The notes under the pieces: generated by a model
Seen by the model: the letters and a program-made list of their open reading frames with translations, nothing else
Told to the model about the DNA's origin: nothing
Databases searched by the model: none
Made by a program: the position numbers and the translations under genes
Part shown: piece after piece, positions 52,280 through 60,011 of the stretch
Numbering within the stretch: the first letter of the stretch is position 1
Layout of the letters: every line of letters starts with the position of its first letter
Source of the DNA: Streptomyces griseus
GTDB taxonomy: Bacteria; Actinomycetota; Actinomycetes; Streptomycetales; Streptomycetaceae
Assembly: GCF_001715295.1 (NCBI RefSeq)
Contig: NZ_MDKB01000003.1
Coordinates: 1-64,000, forward strand
Length of the DNA stretch: 64,000 nt
Reading direction: 5' to 3'

Positions 52280-53860
52280 ATGGCCCTTTTCGACCACCGG
52301 TCCACCCTGCCCCGGGCCACCTCGCCCGTCCGGTCGACGGGGGACACGGCACGCAACCACCGGGGGGCCCAGGGACACCTCCGTGACCCCCGCTCCGAGC
52401 TCTTCCTCCTCGCGGTCACCCACTTCGTGTCGCAGCAGACATTCCACGAGGACGGCGAGGAGCGCGACGCCCGGTACGCCGCCCTGGTGCGGACACTCGC
52501 CGTCGAGGACCCGGAGTGGACCGCCGGGCTGCTGCGCTGGCTGCGCCGGGAGGGGCAGATGCGTACGGCCTCGCTCGTGGGCGCCGTCGAGTACGTCAGG
52601 GCCCGCCTCGAAGCCGGTGCGGTGGACGGCCCGTCCAACCGTGAGGTGGTGGACTCCGTGCTGCTGCGTGCCGACGAGCCCGGTGAACTGCTCGGCCACT
52701 GGACCTCGCGGTACGGCCGGGCCGTGCCCAAGCCGGTCAAGCGGGGCATCGCCGACGCCGTACGCCGACTCTACAGCGGCACGGCCCTGCTGAAGTACGA
52801 CACCGCGTCCAGGGGCTACCGCTTCGGGGACGTACTGAACCTGGTGCACGCCTCGCCCGACCCGGCCAAGGCGTGGCAGGGCGACCTGTTCCGGTACGCG
52901 CTGGACCGCAGGCACCACCCCGAGGACGCCGTGCCGCCCGCGTCGAACCGCGTCCTGACCGCTCACCGGGCGCTGATGGACGTGCCGGTCGCGCAGCGCC
53001 GCGCCCTGGTCACCGGGGCCGGCGGCGCGGACCGGCTGGCCGAGGCGGGCATGACCTGGGAGGCACTCGCCGGCTGGCTGCAGGGTCCGATGGACGCCGC
53101 GGCCTGGGAGGCGGTGATCCCGTCCATGGGGCCGATGGCGCTCGTGCGCAACCTCCGCAACTTCGACGAGGCCGGCGTACCGGACGAGGTCGCGGCCACG
53201 GTCGCGCGCCGGATCTGTGACCCGGAGACGGTGGCGGCCTCGCGGCAGTTCCCGTTCCGCTACCTGGCGGCGTACCGGCACGCGCCGTCCCTGCGCTGGG
53301 CCTACCCCCTGGAGCAGGCGCTCGGGCACTCCCTGGGGAACGTCCCGGCGCTGCCCGGACGCACCCTGATCCTCGTCGACCGCTCCGGCTCGATGTGGTC
53401 GCCGCTCTCGGAGCGCTCGCAGCTCAACCGTGCGGACGCCGCGGCGGTCTTCGGTACGGCGCTGGCGCTGCGGGCCGCGGACGCGGACCTGGTGGAGTTC
53501 GGCACGAGCAGTGCGCCGGTGGCCTGCCGCAGGGGCGAGTCGGCGCTGAGGATCCTGGAGCGCTTCGGCAACCTGGGCGGTACGAACACCGTGGAGGCGG
53601 TGCGCAGGCATTACCGGAAGCACGACCGGGTTCTGATCGTCACCGACGAACAGGCCTCGTACACGCACTACGGCGACGCGACCGACGGGATCCCGCTCAC
53701 CGTCCCGGTCTACACGTGGAACCTGGCGGGGTACCGGGTCGGGCACGCGCCGTCAGGAAGCGAGAACCGCCACACTTTCGGGGGGCTTTCCGACGCGGCG
53801 TTCCGCATGGTGCCCTTGCTGGAGGCGGGCAGGAGCGCCGACTGGCCCTGGAACGGCTGA
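52280..53860 (+). CDS. TROVE domain protein (Ro60/Rsr orthologue)
   Basis: This 526-aa protein is a bacterial Ro60 (Rsr). The TROVE RNA-binding HEAT-repeat domain covers roughly residues 20-350 (e.g. SELFLLAVTHFVSQQTFHED, LLRWLRREGQMRTASLVGAV), and the C-terminal von Willebrand A domain has the MIDAS motif LILVDRSGSMW with GGTNTVEAVRRHYRKH and VLIVTDEQASY. Ro proteins form a ring that binds misfolded RNAs and Y RNA and, in Deinococcus, hand RNA to PNPase. The ATG at 52280 follows GGGGGA. A tRNA-mimicking Y RNA lies directly upstream, forming a complete Ro-Y RNA unit. Confidence 0.95.
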   Translation: MALFDHRSTLPRATSPVRSTGDTARNHRGAQGHLRDPRSELFLLAVTHFVSQQTFHEDGEERDARYAALVRTLAVEDPEWTAGLLRWLRREGQMRTASLVGAVEYVRARLEAGAVDGPSNREVVDSVLLRADEPGELLGHWTSRYGRAVPKPVKRGIADAVRRLYSGTALLKYDTASRGYRFGDVLNLVHASPDPAKAWQGDLFRYALDRRHHPEDAVPPASNRVLTAHRALMDVPVAQRRALVTGAGGADRLAEAGMTWEALAGWLQGPMDAAAWEAVIPSMGPMALVRNLRNFDEAGVPDEVAATVARRICDPETVAASRQFPFRYLAAYRHAPSLRWAYPLEQALGHSLGNVPALPGRTLILVDRSGSMWSPLSERSQLNRADAAAVFGTALALRAADADLVEFGTSSAPVACRRGESALRILERFGNLGGTNTVEAVRRHYRKHDRVLIVTDEQASYTHYGDATDGIPLTVPVYTWNLAGYRVGHAPSGSENRHTFGGLSDAAFRMVPLLEAGRSADWPWNG

Positions 53861-53938
53861 TTACGAAACCGCCACTACTGCGGCCCCGGAAGCGGTCGGG
53901 CATGGCGTCGGGGGCTCCCAGGGCGCATACTCAACGTA

Positions 53939-54169
53939 ATGAAACAGTCAGCCGGATCCCGGCGTCACCTGCCTTCCAGTCCCTTCAACCGCCCGGCCCA
54001 GGCGGCCCCACCGGTCGAATGCTTCGACGTGGGCGACAGGGTGTCGCACGACCAGTTCGGACTCGGCCGAGTCCTCGCTGTCGAGGGCGACAACGACGCA
54101 GTGCTCATCGACTTCTCGGGGCGACAGGGAAGGATCCTGAGCCCGTACTCCAAGCTGACCAAGCTCTGA
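53939..54169 (+). CDS. Small Tudor-like domain protein (UvrD/PcrA C-terminal-like)
   Basis: This 76-aa protein consists of a basic, Pro-rich N terminus and a short beta-barrel: FDVGDRVSHDQFGLGRVLAV then DNDAVLIDFSGRQGRIL and a final LTKL. The barrel resembles the Tudor-like RNA polymerase-interacting domain at the C terminus of UvrD/PcrA helicases. Free-standing copies are known in actinobacteria with no defined role. It is convergent with the TerD-family gene. Confidence 0.75.
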   Translation: MKQSAGSRRHLPSSPFNRPAQAAPPVECFDVGDRVSHDQFGLGRVLAVEGDNDAVLIDFSGRQGRILSPYSKLTKL

Positions 54170-54213
54170 GAGGCAGCACGAGCACGTACCGCGTCCGACC
54201 GGAGACTCTCCGG

Positions 54214-54254
54214 ATCCGGGGCATCTGAGGAGAAGTCCATCAGGTGCCCCGGAT
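54214..54254. terminator. Terminator between the Tudor-like gene and the TerD gene
   Basis: ATCCGGGGCATCTGA (54214-54228) pairs with TCAGGTGCCCCGGAT (54240-54254), 15 base pairs with one T.G pair, between convergent genes. Confidence 0.65.
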
Positions 54255-54275
54255 GCCGTTGTGGGGTCCGGGGCC

Positions 54276-55496
54276 CTACAGGGCCTTCGCGGCGGGCTTG
54301 ACCATGCCCCGGACGGTCCGCGACTTCACGAACTCGCCCATGGCGGTCATCTCCCACTCGCCGGAGAACTGCTTGATCAGCTTGGCCATCATCACGCCGG
54401 TCTGCGGCTCGGCGCCGGTCAGGTCGAAGCGGACCAGTTCCTCGCCGGTGGCCGCGTCGATCAGCCGGCAGTACGCCTTGGCCACCTCGGTGAACTTCTG
54501 GCCGGTGAAGGAGTTGACGGTGAAGACCAGGCCGGTCGCCTCCGCGGGGATCCGGCCGAGGTCCACGACGATCACCTCGTCGTCCCCCGCGCCCTCGCCG
54601 GTGAGGTTGTCGCCGGAGTGCTTGATCGCGCCGTTCAGGATGGAGAGCTTGCCGAAGTAGCAGCTGTCCAGGTGTTTGCGGTCGGGGCCGTAGGCGATCA
54701 CCGAGGCGTCGAGGTCGATGTCCTTGCCGCGGAACGCCGGCTCCCAGCCGAGACCCATCTTGACCTGCGAGAGCAGCGGCCGGCCGCCCTTGACCAGGGA
54801 CACCGACTGGTTCTTCTGCAGGCTGACCCGCCCCTTGTCGAGGTTGATCTTCCCTGCGCCTGCGGGCGCAGGGGGCGCGGCCGGCGGGGCGGGAGGCGCC
54901 GGGGGAGCGATCCGGGGGTCCACGGGCGCGGCGGCCGGGGTGGCCGCGGGCGCCGCCGGGGGCGTGACCGGAGCGGCGGGTGCGGCCGCGGCGGGCTCCT
55001 CGACGGAGACGCCGAAGTCCGTGGCGATGCCCGCGAGCCCGTCGGCGTAGCCCTGGCCGACCGCGCGGACCTTCCACGCGCCGTTGCGCAGGTAGATCTC
55101 GACGACGACCAGTGCCGTCTCGCTTCCCAGCCGCGGTGGGGTGAAGGTGGCGAGCGCGCTGCCGTCGTCCGCGTTGCGCACGGTGGCGGTGGGCTCGACG
55201 CCCTGGAACGTCTGGCCCGCCGCGTCGGGGCTCGCCGTGACGACGATCTTCTCGATGCCCGGGGGCACGGCCGAGGTGTCCACCACGATCGCGTCGGGCG
55301 CGGAACCACCGCCCGCGCGGTAGGTCACACCGGGGCCCGAGGGCTGGTTGTAGAAGATGAAGTCGTCGTCGGAGCGCACCTTGCCGTCGGCGGTGAGCAG
55401 CAGGCCCGAGACGTCGAGCCGCACCGGGGCGGCGACGTCCACCGCCACGCGGGCGGCGGAGAGAGGGATGTTCGAGCCGGGGGTCATTGCGGTCAT
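54276..55496 (-). CDS. Double TerD-domain protein (tellurium resistance/stress family)
   Basis: This 406-aa protein carries two TerD domains. Domain 1 (residues about 20-150) contains GKVRSDDDFIFYNQPSGPGV, and domain 2 (about 215-395) contains WEPAFRGKDIDLDASVIAYG. They are joined by a Pro/Ala linker of about 65 residues. TerD domains bind calcium and are linked to tellurite, phage and stress responses. The ATG at 55496 is used; an in-frame ATG three codons later (55487) is closer to the family start. No other ter genes are in the window. Confidence 0.88.
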   Translation of the reverse strand: MTAMTPGSNIPLSAARVAVDVAAPVRLDVSGLLLTADGKVRSDDDFIFYNQPSGPGVTYRAGGGSAPDAIVVDTSAVPPGIEKIVVTASPDAAGQTFQGVEPTATVRNADDGSALATFTPPRLGSETALVVVEIYLRNGAWKVRAVGQGYADGLAGIATDFGVSVEEPAAAAPAAPVTPPAAPAATPAAAPVDPRIAPPAPPAPPAAPPAPAGAGKINLDKGRVSLQKNQSVSLVKGGRPLLSQVKMGLGWEPAFRGKDIDLDASVIAYGPDRKHLDSCYFGKLSILNGAIKHSGDNLTGEGAGDDEVIVVDLGRIPAEATGLVFTVNSFTGQKFTEVAKAYCRLIDAATGEELVRFDLTGAEPQTGVMMAKLIKQFSGEWEMTAMGEFVKSRTVRGMVKPAAKAL

Positions 55497-55560
55497 GCAC
55501 GGGGTAACGAACGACCCGGCTTTGCCGTTCCCTTACCTTCGCCGGTGTGGTCCGAACGGC

Positions 55561-55794
55561 TCAGCGCCCGCCACGGGCACGGTTGCGCGGGTGGTCGCGG
55601 GCGGTGCGCTCGTTGCCGTGCCGGTAGGCGCCCGTCCAGCGCGCCATCACGAGCTGGGCGTCACCCGACGTCACCTCGGCCAGGAACGTCGCCGCCCGGT
55701 CGCCGCGCAGGGTGCCCGCGGGGCGGCCGTGGTGGGTGAGGACGACGGTGGTGGCACCGCGCTGCTCGTACTGGAATCCGGAAGGTTTCGGCAT
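55561..55794 (-). CDS. Small conserved streptomycete protein of unknown function
   Basis: This 77-aa protein has an N-terminal part (FQYEQRGATTVVLTHHGRPA) that resembles antitoxin-like or prevent-host-death folds, a middle DAQLVMARWTGAYRHGNERT, and a very basic tail (ARDHPRNRARGGR). It is too short to name. No toxin partner was found next to it. The start ATG at 55794 is the first that gives a plausible N terminus. Confidence 0.6.
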   Translation of the reverse strand: MPKPSGFQYEQRGATTVVLTHHGRPAGTLRGDRAATFLAEVTSGDAQLVMARWTGAYRHGNERTARDHPRNRARGGR

Positions 55795-56057
55795 GGCCGC
55801 ATGGTGCCGCACCCCGGGCGGCGCGTCGCGGCATTTTCGGGGGGACGGCCTGATCCGCGGGACGGACCCAGCCGTGTGCCCTGTCCCGGAAGCGTGAAGG
55901 CGGGTGAGCGAGCCCCGGGGCGTGTGTCGCCCGTCCCGTCCGCCGGTGACGCCTGATCCGCACACGTTCCGCGCCGTCCGGACCGAACCGCGCCGTCCGG
56001 CATTCGGCCGGCCCTCCGCCGTGCAGGGGCGCGCACCGGACGCCGGGTCACCCGCCG
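55795..56057. other. Non-coding stretch before repeat copy C
   Basis: I see no gene, strong hairpin or promoter here; open frames are GC artefacts. Confidence 0.4.
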
Positions 56058-56217
56058 AGGGCGCTCCCGCAGTTCCCGGCCGGCGCGCGACACAGTACGG
56101 GACCTCGCCGCGTTGCCCGCACGTCCGTACACATCCCGTGTGCGGCGCGTCCTCCACCGCGCGACGCACCGGTTCCGGCGCCGCGCGCCGATCCACCGAG
56201 GAGCGCGGGACGGCCCT
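56058..56217 (+). repeat. MITE-like palindromic repeat, copy C
   Basis: This 160-bp element has ends AGGGCGCTCCCGCA and, in reverse complement, AGGGCCGTCCCGCG, with internal ACCTCGCCGCGTTG and CGGCGCCGCGCGCCGATCCA. The outer part of the central hairpin has decayed, leaving CACA-TCCCG-TGTG. It ends exactly at the stop codon of the uronate dehydrogenase gene (56217-56219, minus strand). Confidence 0.75.
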
Positions 56218-57026
56218 CAGTGGGGCCAGAGCGGCGGGTCGGTCACGAAGTGGCCCCCGACGTGGGCGTGATCCGGGTTCTCCGGGTCGAGCTCACCCTG
56301 TTCGGCGACGAGCGTGTCCGCGTACTGCTCGGAGTCGTCCTGCGGCTCGTAGCCCAGGGACCGGGCCGTCGACAGGTCCCACCACAGGCGGGTGTTGGCG
56401 GAGGAGCCGTAGACCACGGTGTGGCCCACGTCCTCGGCCGTCAGCGCGGCGTGGAAGAGGCGCGCCCCGTCGCCGGGGCTCATCCAGACGGACAGCATCC
56501 GCACGGACGTCGGTTCCATGAAGCAGGAGCCGATGCGTACGGAGACGGTCTCCACGCCGTGCTCGTCCCAGTAGAACTGGGCGAGGTCCTCGCCGAACGA
56601 CTTCGACAGACCGTAGAAGGTGTCGGGTCGGCGGGGCGTGTCGACCGGGATCAGCGGGTCGCCGGGGAGCGGGCGCGGGGTGTAGCCGATGGCGTGGTTG
56701 GAGGAGGCGAAGACGACGCGCCCGACGCCCTCCTCGCGTACCGCCTCGTAGAGGTTGTAGGTGCCCTCGATGTTCGCGCGGAGGATCTTCTCGAAGGACG
56801 ACTCCAGGGAGATGCCCGCGAGGTGGATCACCGCGTCGACGCCCCGTACGGCCTCGCGCAGCGCCTCCTTGTCACCGAGATCGGCGGTGATCGCGTCCGG
56901 TTCGCCCTCGATGGGGGTGACGTCGAAGAGACGGAGCTCGTAGCCGTACGCGGGCAGCAGCCCCCGCATCAGGGTGCCGAGGCCGCCGGCGGCGCCGGTG
57001 AGCAGGACGGTGCGGGGGGCGGGCAT
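56217..57026 (-). CDS. udh: Uronate dehydrogenase-like NAD-dependent epimerase/dehydratase family protein
   Basis: This 269-aa short-chain-type dehydrogenase has the NAD-binding LLTGAAGGLGTLMRGLLP, the conserved VDAVIHLAGISLESSFEKIL, NLYEAVREEGVGRVVFASSN, the catalytic YGLSKSFGEDLAQFY (Tyr-X3-Lys), and VSVRIGSCFMEPTSVRMLSV. This combination is characteristic of uronate dehydrogenases, which oxidise D-galacturonate or D-glucuronate to aldarolactones. The ATG at 57026 follows GAGGAG. The divergent KdgD gene next door acts further down the same pathway, supporting the call. Confidence 0.85.
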   Translation of the reverse strand: MPAPRTVLLTGAAGGLGTLMRGLLPAYGYELRLFDVTPIEGEPDAITADLGDKEALREAVRGVDAVIHLAGISLESSFEKILRANIEGTYNLYEAVREEGVGRVVFASSNHAIGYTPRPLPGDPLIPVDTPRRPDTFYGLSKSFGEDLAQFYWDEHGVETVSVRIGSCFMEPTSVRMLSVWMSPGDGARLFHAALTAEDVGHTVVYGSSANTRLWWDLSTARSLGYEPQDDSEQYADTLVAEQGELDPENPDHAHVGGHFVTDPPLWPH

Positions 57027-57040
57027 ACGGGATCTCCTCG

Positions 57041-57074
57041 GTGCGGGTGCGGGTGCGGGTGCGGGTGGGGCGGG
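57041..57074 (+). repeat. GTGCGG microsatellite with G-quadruplex potential
   Basis: GGG runs occur at 57045, 57051, 57057, 57063, 57067 and 57072, separated by 1-3 bases. They lie directly upstream of the udh ribosome-binding site, on the strand opposite to the udh mRNA. Confidence 0.75.
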
Positions 57075-57477
57075 CTGCGGTGGTGCTGGGTGCGGTGGTG
57101 TCGAGCGGTGCTGCCGGGCTGCGTGATGCTGCCGGGCTGCGTGGTGCGGTTGTGGCGGGCGGCGCGGTGCGGCGGTGCTGGGTGTGGTGGTGCCCGAGTG
57201 GTGCTGTCGAGCCGCGGAGTGTTCGTTTTCAGTGTGGTGTCCCGCGGGCGGATGCCCCCGGCGCCACCACCGACCGGCGGGACCGGGTGTGCGGGCCGCG
57301 CGTACGGACAGCGGGGTACGCCCCCCCGCGCGGGCACGGCGCAGCCGCCCGACGCGTCATCCGCGCGCTCGGCCCATGGAGCGCATTCACATGCATGGAC
57401 AAGCTAGGAAGTCCGGCGGACCACGTCAAGTGCCGTCCCGGGTGGGCCACTCAGCCTCCGGGTAACGCTTTCCTGTC

Positions 57478-57507
57478 TTGACCTGCGCCGCGTGGCTGGC
57501 TTAGCGT
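57478..57507 (+). promoter_or_regulatory. Promoter of the kdgD operon
   Basis: TTGACC (57478-57483), an 18-base spacer and TAGCGT (57502-57507) closely match a principal-sigma promoter. The start site would fall near 57514, giving a ~60-base leader before the GTG at 57574. Confidence 0.6.
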
Positions 57508-57573
57508 GGTCGCGTTCATGAATATGGACGACGATCAGAATTGTGCACGTCTGACCCTGCTCAGGGAGCGCCC

Positions 57574-58539
57574 GTGACCTCAGCCCCCCTTGCCGCCCGG
57601 CTCACCGATGTCGCCGGGCCGCTCTTCTTCCCCGTCACCGCCTTCGGGCCGGACGGTACCGTCGACCTCGACGCCTTTCGGACGCACGTGCGGGCAGGGA
57701 TCGACGCCGGCGCGGCGGCGGTCTTCGCCTGCTGCGGCACGGGCGAGTTCCACGCGCTGACCCCCCAGGAGTTCAGCCTCCTGGTCGCCGCCGCCGTCGA
57801 GGAGACCGCAGGGCAGGTGCCGGTGGTCGCGGGCGCGGGATACGGCACGGCCCTCGCGGTCCAGTACGCGAGGCTCGCCGAGGAGGCGGGAGCGGACGGT
57901 CTTCTCGCCATGCCGCCGTACCTCGTCGTCGCGGGGCAGGAAGGGCTGCTCGCCCACTACACCGCCCTCGCCGCGGCCACCGGGCTCGAGACGATCGTCT
58001 ACCAGCGCGACAACGCCGTCTTCACGCCCGAGACCGTCGTCGCCCTCGCCCGGACCCCCGGCGTCGTCGGCCTCAAGGACGGCTACGGCGACCTCGACCT
58101 GATGCAGCGCATCGTCAGCGCCGTGCGCTCCGGTGCCCCCGGTCGGCACTTCCTGTACTTCAACGGGCTGCCCACGGCCGAACTCACCGGCCTCGCCTAC
58201 CGTGGCATCGGGGTGTCGCTCTACTCCTCCGCCGTCTTCGCCTTCGCCCCCGACCTCGCCCTGGCGTTCTACCGGGCACTGGAGTCCGGTGACGTCGACC
58301 TGGCCGACGCCCTCCTCGACCACTTCTACCGGCCGCTCGTCGAACTGCGTGCCAAGGGCCACGGCTACGCGGTGTCGCTCGTCAAGGCGGGCGTCCGGCT
58401 GGGGGGCCTGGACGTCGGCACCGTACGCACACCGCTCACCGAACCGCCTGCCGCGCACATCGAGGAACTGGCCGGGATCATCGCCGACGGCCGCGCGCTG
58501 TTGCAGAAGCGCGGAGCCCTGCAGGAGGCCCAAGGGTGA
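57574..58539 (+). CDS. kdgD: 5-dehydro-4-deoxyglucarate dehydratase
   Basis: This DapA-superfamily enzyme (321 aa) converts 5-dehydro-4-deoxyglucarate to 2,5-dioxopentanoate (alpha-ketoglutarate semialdehyde) with loss of CO2 and water. Family signatures: LFFPVTAFGPDGTVDLDAFR, CCGTGEFHALTPQEFSLLVA, GADGLLAMPPYLVVAGQEGL, the Schiff-base lysine in VVGLKDGYGDLDLMQRIV, and YFNGLPTAELTGLAYRGIGV. The GTG at 57574 has AGGGAG five bases before it. It is divergent from udh and overlaps the following gene (GTGA). Confidence 0.9.
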   Translation: MTSAPLAARLTDVAGPLFFPVTAFGPDGTVDLDAFRTHVRAGIDAGAAAVFACCGTGEFHALTPQEFSLLVAAAVEETAGQVPVVAGAGYGTALAVQYARLAEEAGADGLLAMPPYLVVAGQEGLLAHYTALAAATGLETIVYQRDNAVFTPETVVALARTPGVVGLKDGYGDLDLMQRIVSAVRSGAPGRHFLYFNGLPTAELTGLAYRGIGVSLYSSAVFAFAPDLALAFYRALESGDVDLADALLDHFYRPLVELRAKGHGYAVSLVKAGVRLGGLDVGTVRTPLTEPPAAHIEELAGIIADGRALLQKRGALQEAQG

Positions 58540-59717
58540 AGACCTCCGTATTCCTCTACCCCTGGGACGTCGTCGGGGACCCGGACGCCGCCACCCGCGT
58601 CGCCGACCTCGGCGTCCAGCAGGTGACCCTCGCCTCGGCCTATCACTCCACCCGGGCCCTGACCCCCCGTCACCCCGGGCACCGCGTCGTCACCGCCGAA
58701 CACGCGGCGGTCCTCTACCCGTCCGACCCCGCACGCTGGGCGGGCCGCGGGCTGCGCCCCTACGCGCAGGCCTGGGTGACCGGGGACGACCCGTACGCCG
58801 AGGCGGCCGCGGCACTGGCCGACGCCGGCCTCGAGGTGCACTCCTGGGTGGTCCTGGCCCACAACTCCCGTCTGGGCGCCGAGCATCCCGGCACCTGCGT
58901 GGTCAACGCCTACGGCGACCGCTACCCCTGGGCGCCGTGCATCGCGCAGCCCGCCGTCCACGCCTATCTGGTGGACCTCGCCGCGGAGGCCGCCGTGCGT
59001 CCCGGGGCCCTCGGTACCGAACTGGAGTCGTGCGGCTGGTACGGCTTCGCCCATCTCCACGCCCACGACAAGACGGCGGGCGTCGCCCTCGGGGACGCGG
59101 CGCAGTACCTGATGTCGCTCTGCTTCTGCGCCGACTGCCGGGCCGGGTACGCCGGGACGGGGCTCGACGCCGACGAACTGGCGGCAGCCGTGCGCCGGGC
59201 CCTGGAGCCCGTCTGGGCCGGATCCGGCTCCGCGGAGACCGGGTGGTCCGGCGTGCGCGGGCTGCTCGGCGCCGGTCTCGCCGACGCCACCCGGCAGTGG
59301 CGGGACCAGGTGGCCCGTCGGCTCCAGGAGGCCGCCGTCGCCGCCGTGCGGGGCGCGGCGCCCGCACCGGACTTCCAGGTCCTGCTGCACGCGGACCCCG
59401 CCCCGTACCGCACCGGCGCCAACGTCGGGGTGGACCCCGGGCACCTGCTGTCCACGGCCGACGGTGCGGTGCTGCCCTGCACCGGCGGTGACGCGGCGCG
59501 CGAGGCGGTCCTCGGCCCGTTCGCCGGACTCTCCGGGGTGCTGGCGGCCAACTTCAACGTGGTGACGGGCATGGGCGGCAGCCCCGGCACGCTGGAACGG
59601 GACGCCGCCCACGCCCGCGCGCTCGGCGCGGGTGAACTGCGCCTGTACCACGCGGGACTGGCCTCCGGGCCGGACCTCGACGCCGTCACCGGCGCGCTCT
59701 CACGCATCGGCCGCTGA
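58536..59717 (+). CDS. Uncharacterised protein, possibly a TIM-barrel glycoside-hydrolase-like enzyme
   Basis: I cannot assign this 393-aa protein. The opening MKTSVFLYPWDVVGDPDAAT and repeated beta-alpha pattern (ADLGVQQVTLASAYHSTRAL; DAGLEVHSWVVLAHNSRLG) suggest a TIM barrel, and a CFCADC cluster (about residues 197-202) may bind metal. It is translationally coupled to KdgD, so a role in uronate or oligosaccharide use is likely. No signal peptide is seen. Confidence 0.65.
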   Translation: MKTSVFLYPWDVVGDPDAATRVADLGVQQVTLASAYHSTRALTPRHPGHRVVTAEHAAVLYPSDPARWAGRGLRPYAQAWVTGDDPYAEAAAALADAGLEVHSWVVLAHNSRLGAEHPGTCVVNAYGDRYPWAPCIAQPAVHAYLVDLAAEAAVRPGALGTELESCGWYGFAHLHAHDKTAGVALGDAAQYLMSLCFCADCRAGYAGTGLDADELAAAVRRALEPVWAGSGSAETGWSGVRGLLGAGLADATRQWRDQVARRLQEAAVAAVRGAAPAPDFQVLLHADPAPYRTGANVGVDPGHLLSTADGAVLPCTGGDAAREAVLGPFAGLSGVLAANFNVVTGMGGSPGTLERDAAHARALGAGELRLYHAGLASGPDLDAVTGALSRIGR

Positions 59718-59754
59718 AGAAGCCGCAGGGGGAGCCGCTGAGGGAGTGGCTGGG

Positions 59755-59789
59755 GGAGTGGACCGGCGGGAGTCCCGCCGGTCCACTCC
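59755..59789. terminator. Terminator after the kdgD operon
   Basis: GGAGTGGACCGGCGGG (59755-59770) is perfectly complementary to CCCGCCGGTCCACTCC (59774-59789) around a 3-base loop. Confidence 0.8.
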
Positions 59790-59897
59790 GTTTCGGTATC
59801 CGCACCGCTGTGACCTGGGTACTTCCGGACCGGCACGCTCCAGGGAGTCCGGCCGGCGGCGGGCAGGCGCCCCGGAAGCCGCGACACCGTAAACGAA

Positions 59898-59977
59898 ACA
59901 TCTTCTGTCAGAAGCGTTGACGAAACATTCGCGACCGCTCTAGCTTCATCGCGTCGTACTTCGTACGTCATATATGA
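59898..59977 (+). promoter_or_regulatory. Promoter and operator candidates of the GntR operon
   Basis: TTGACG (59917-59922), 18 bases, TAGCTT (59941-59946) form a good promoter. A palindrome CTTCTG-T-CAGAAG (59903-59915), flanked by AAC and GTT, lies at the -35, and TCATATATGA (59968-59977) lies in the leader. Both are candidate sites for the FCD-type GntR regulator encoded next. ACGAAACAT is also repeated at 59893 and 59920. Confidence 0.55.
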
Positions 59978-60011
59978 GACGCGATACGCGAGATGTGAGA
60001 GCCCTTCACCC

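Larger units (their letters stand above)
57027..57573. other. udh/kdgD divergent intergenic region with G-tract repeats
   Basis: No gene is supported. It contains a GTGCGG tandem array (57041-57065), an 18-bp tandem duplication (TGCTGCCGGGCTGCGTGA at 57109-57126, repeated next to it), strong GT/CA strand skew up to about 57230, and the kdgD promoter (57478-57507). Confidence 0.6.

Noticed and set aside
57041..57074. CRISPR or other spaced repeat array
   Set aside because: The units are 6-bp tandem repeats without spacers and there are no cas genes.
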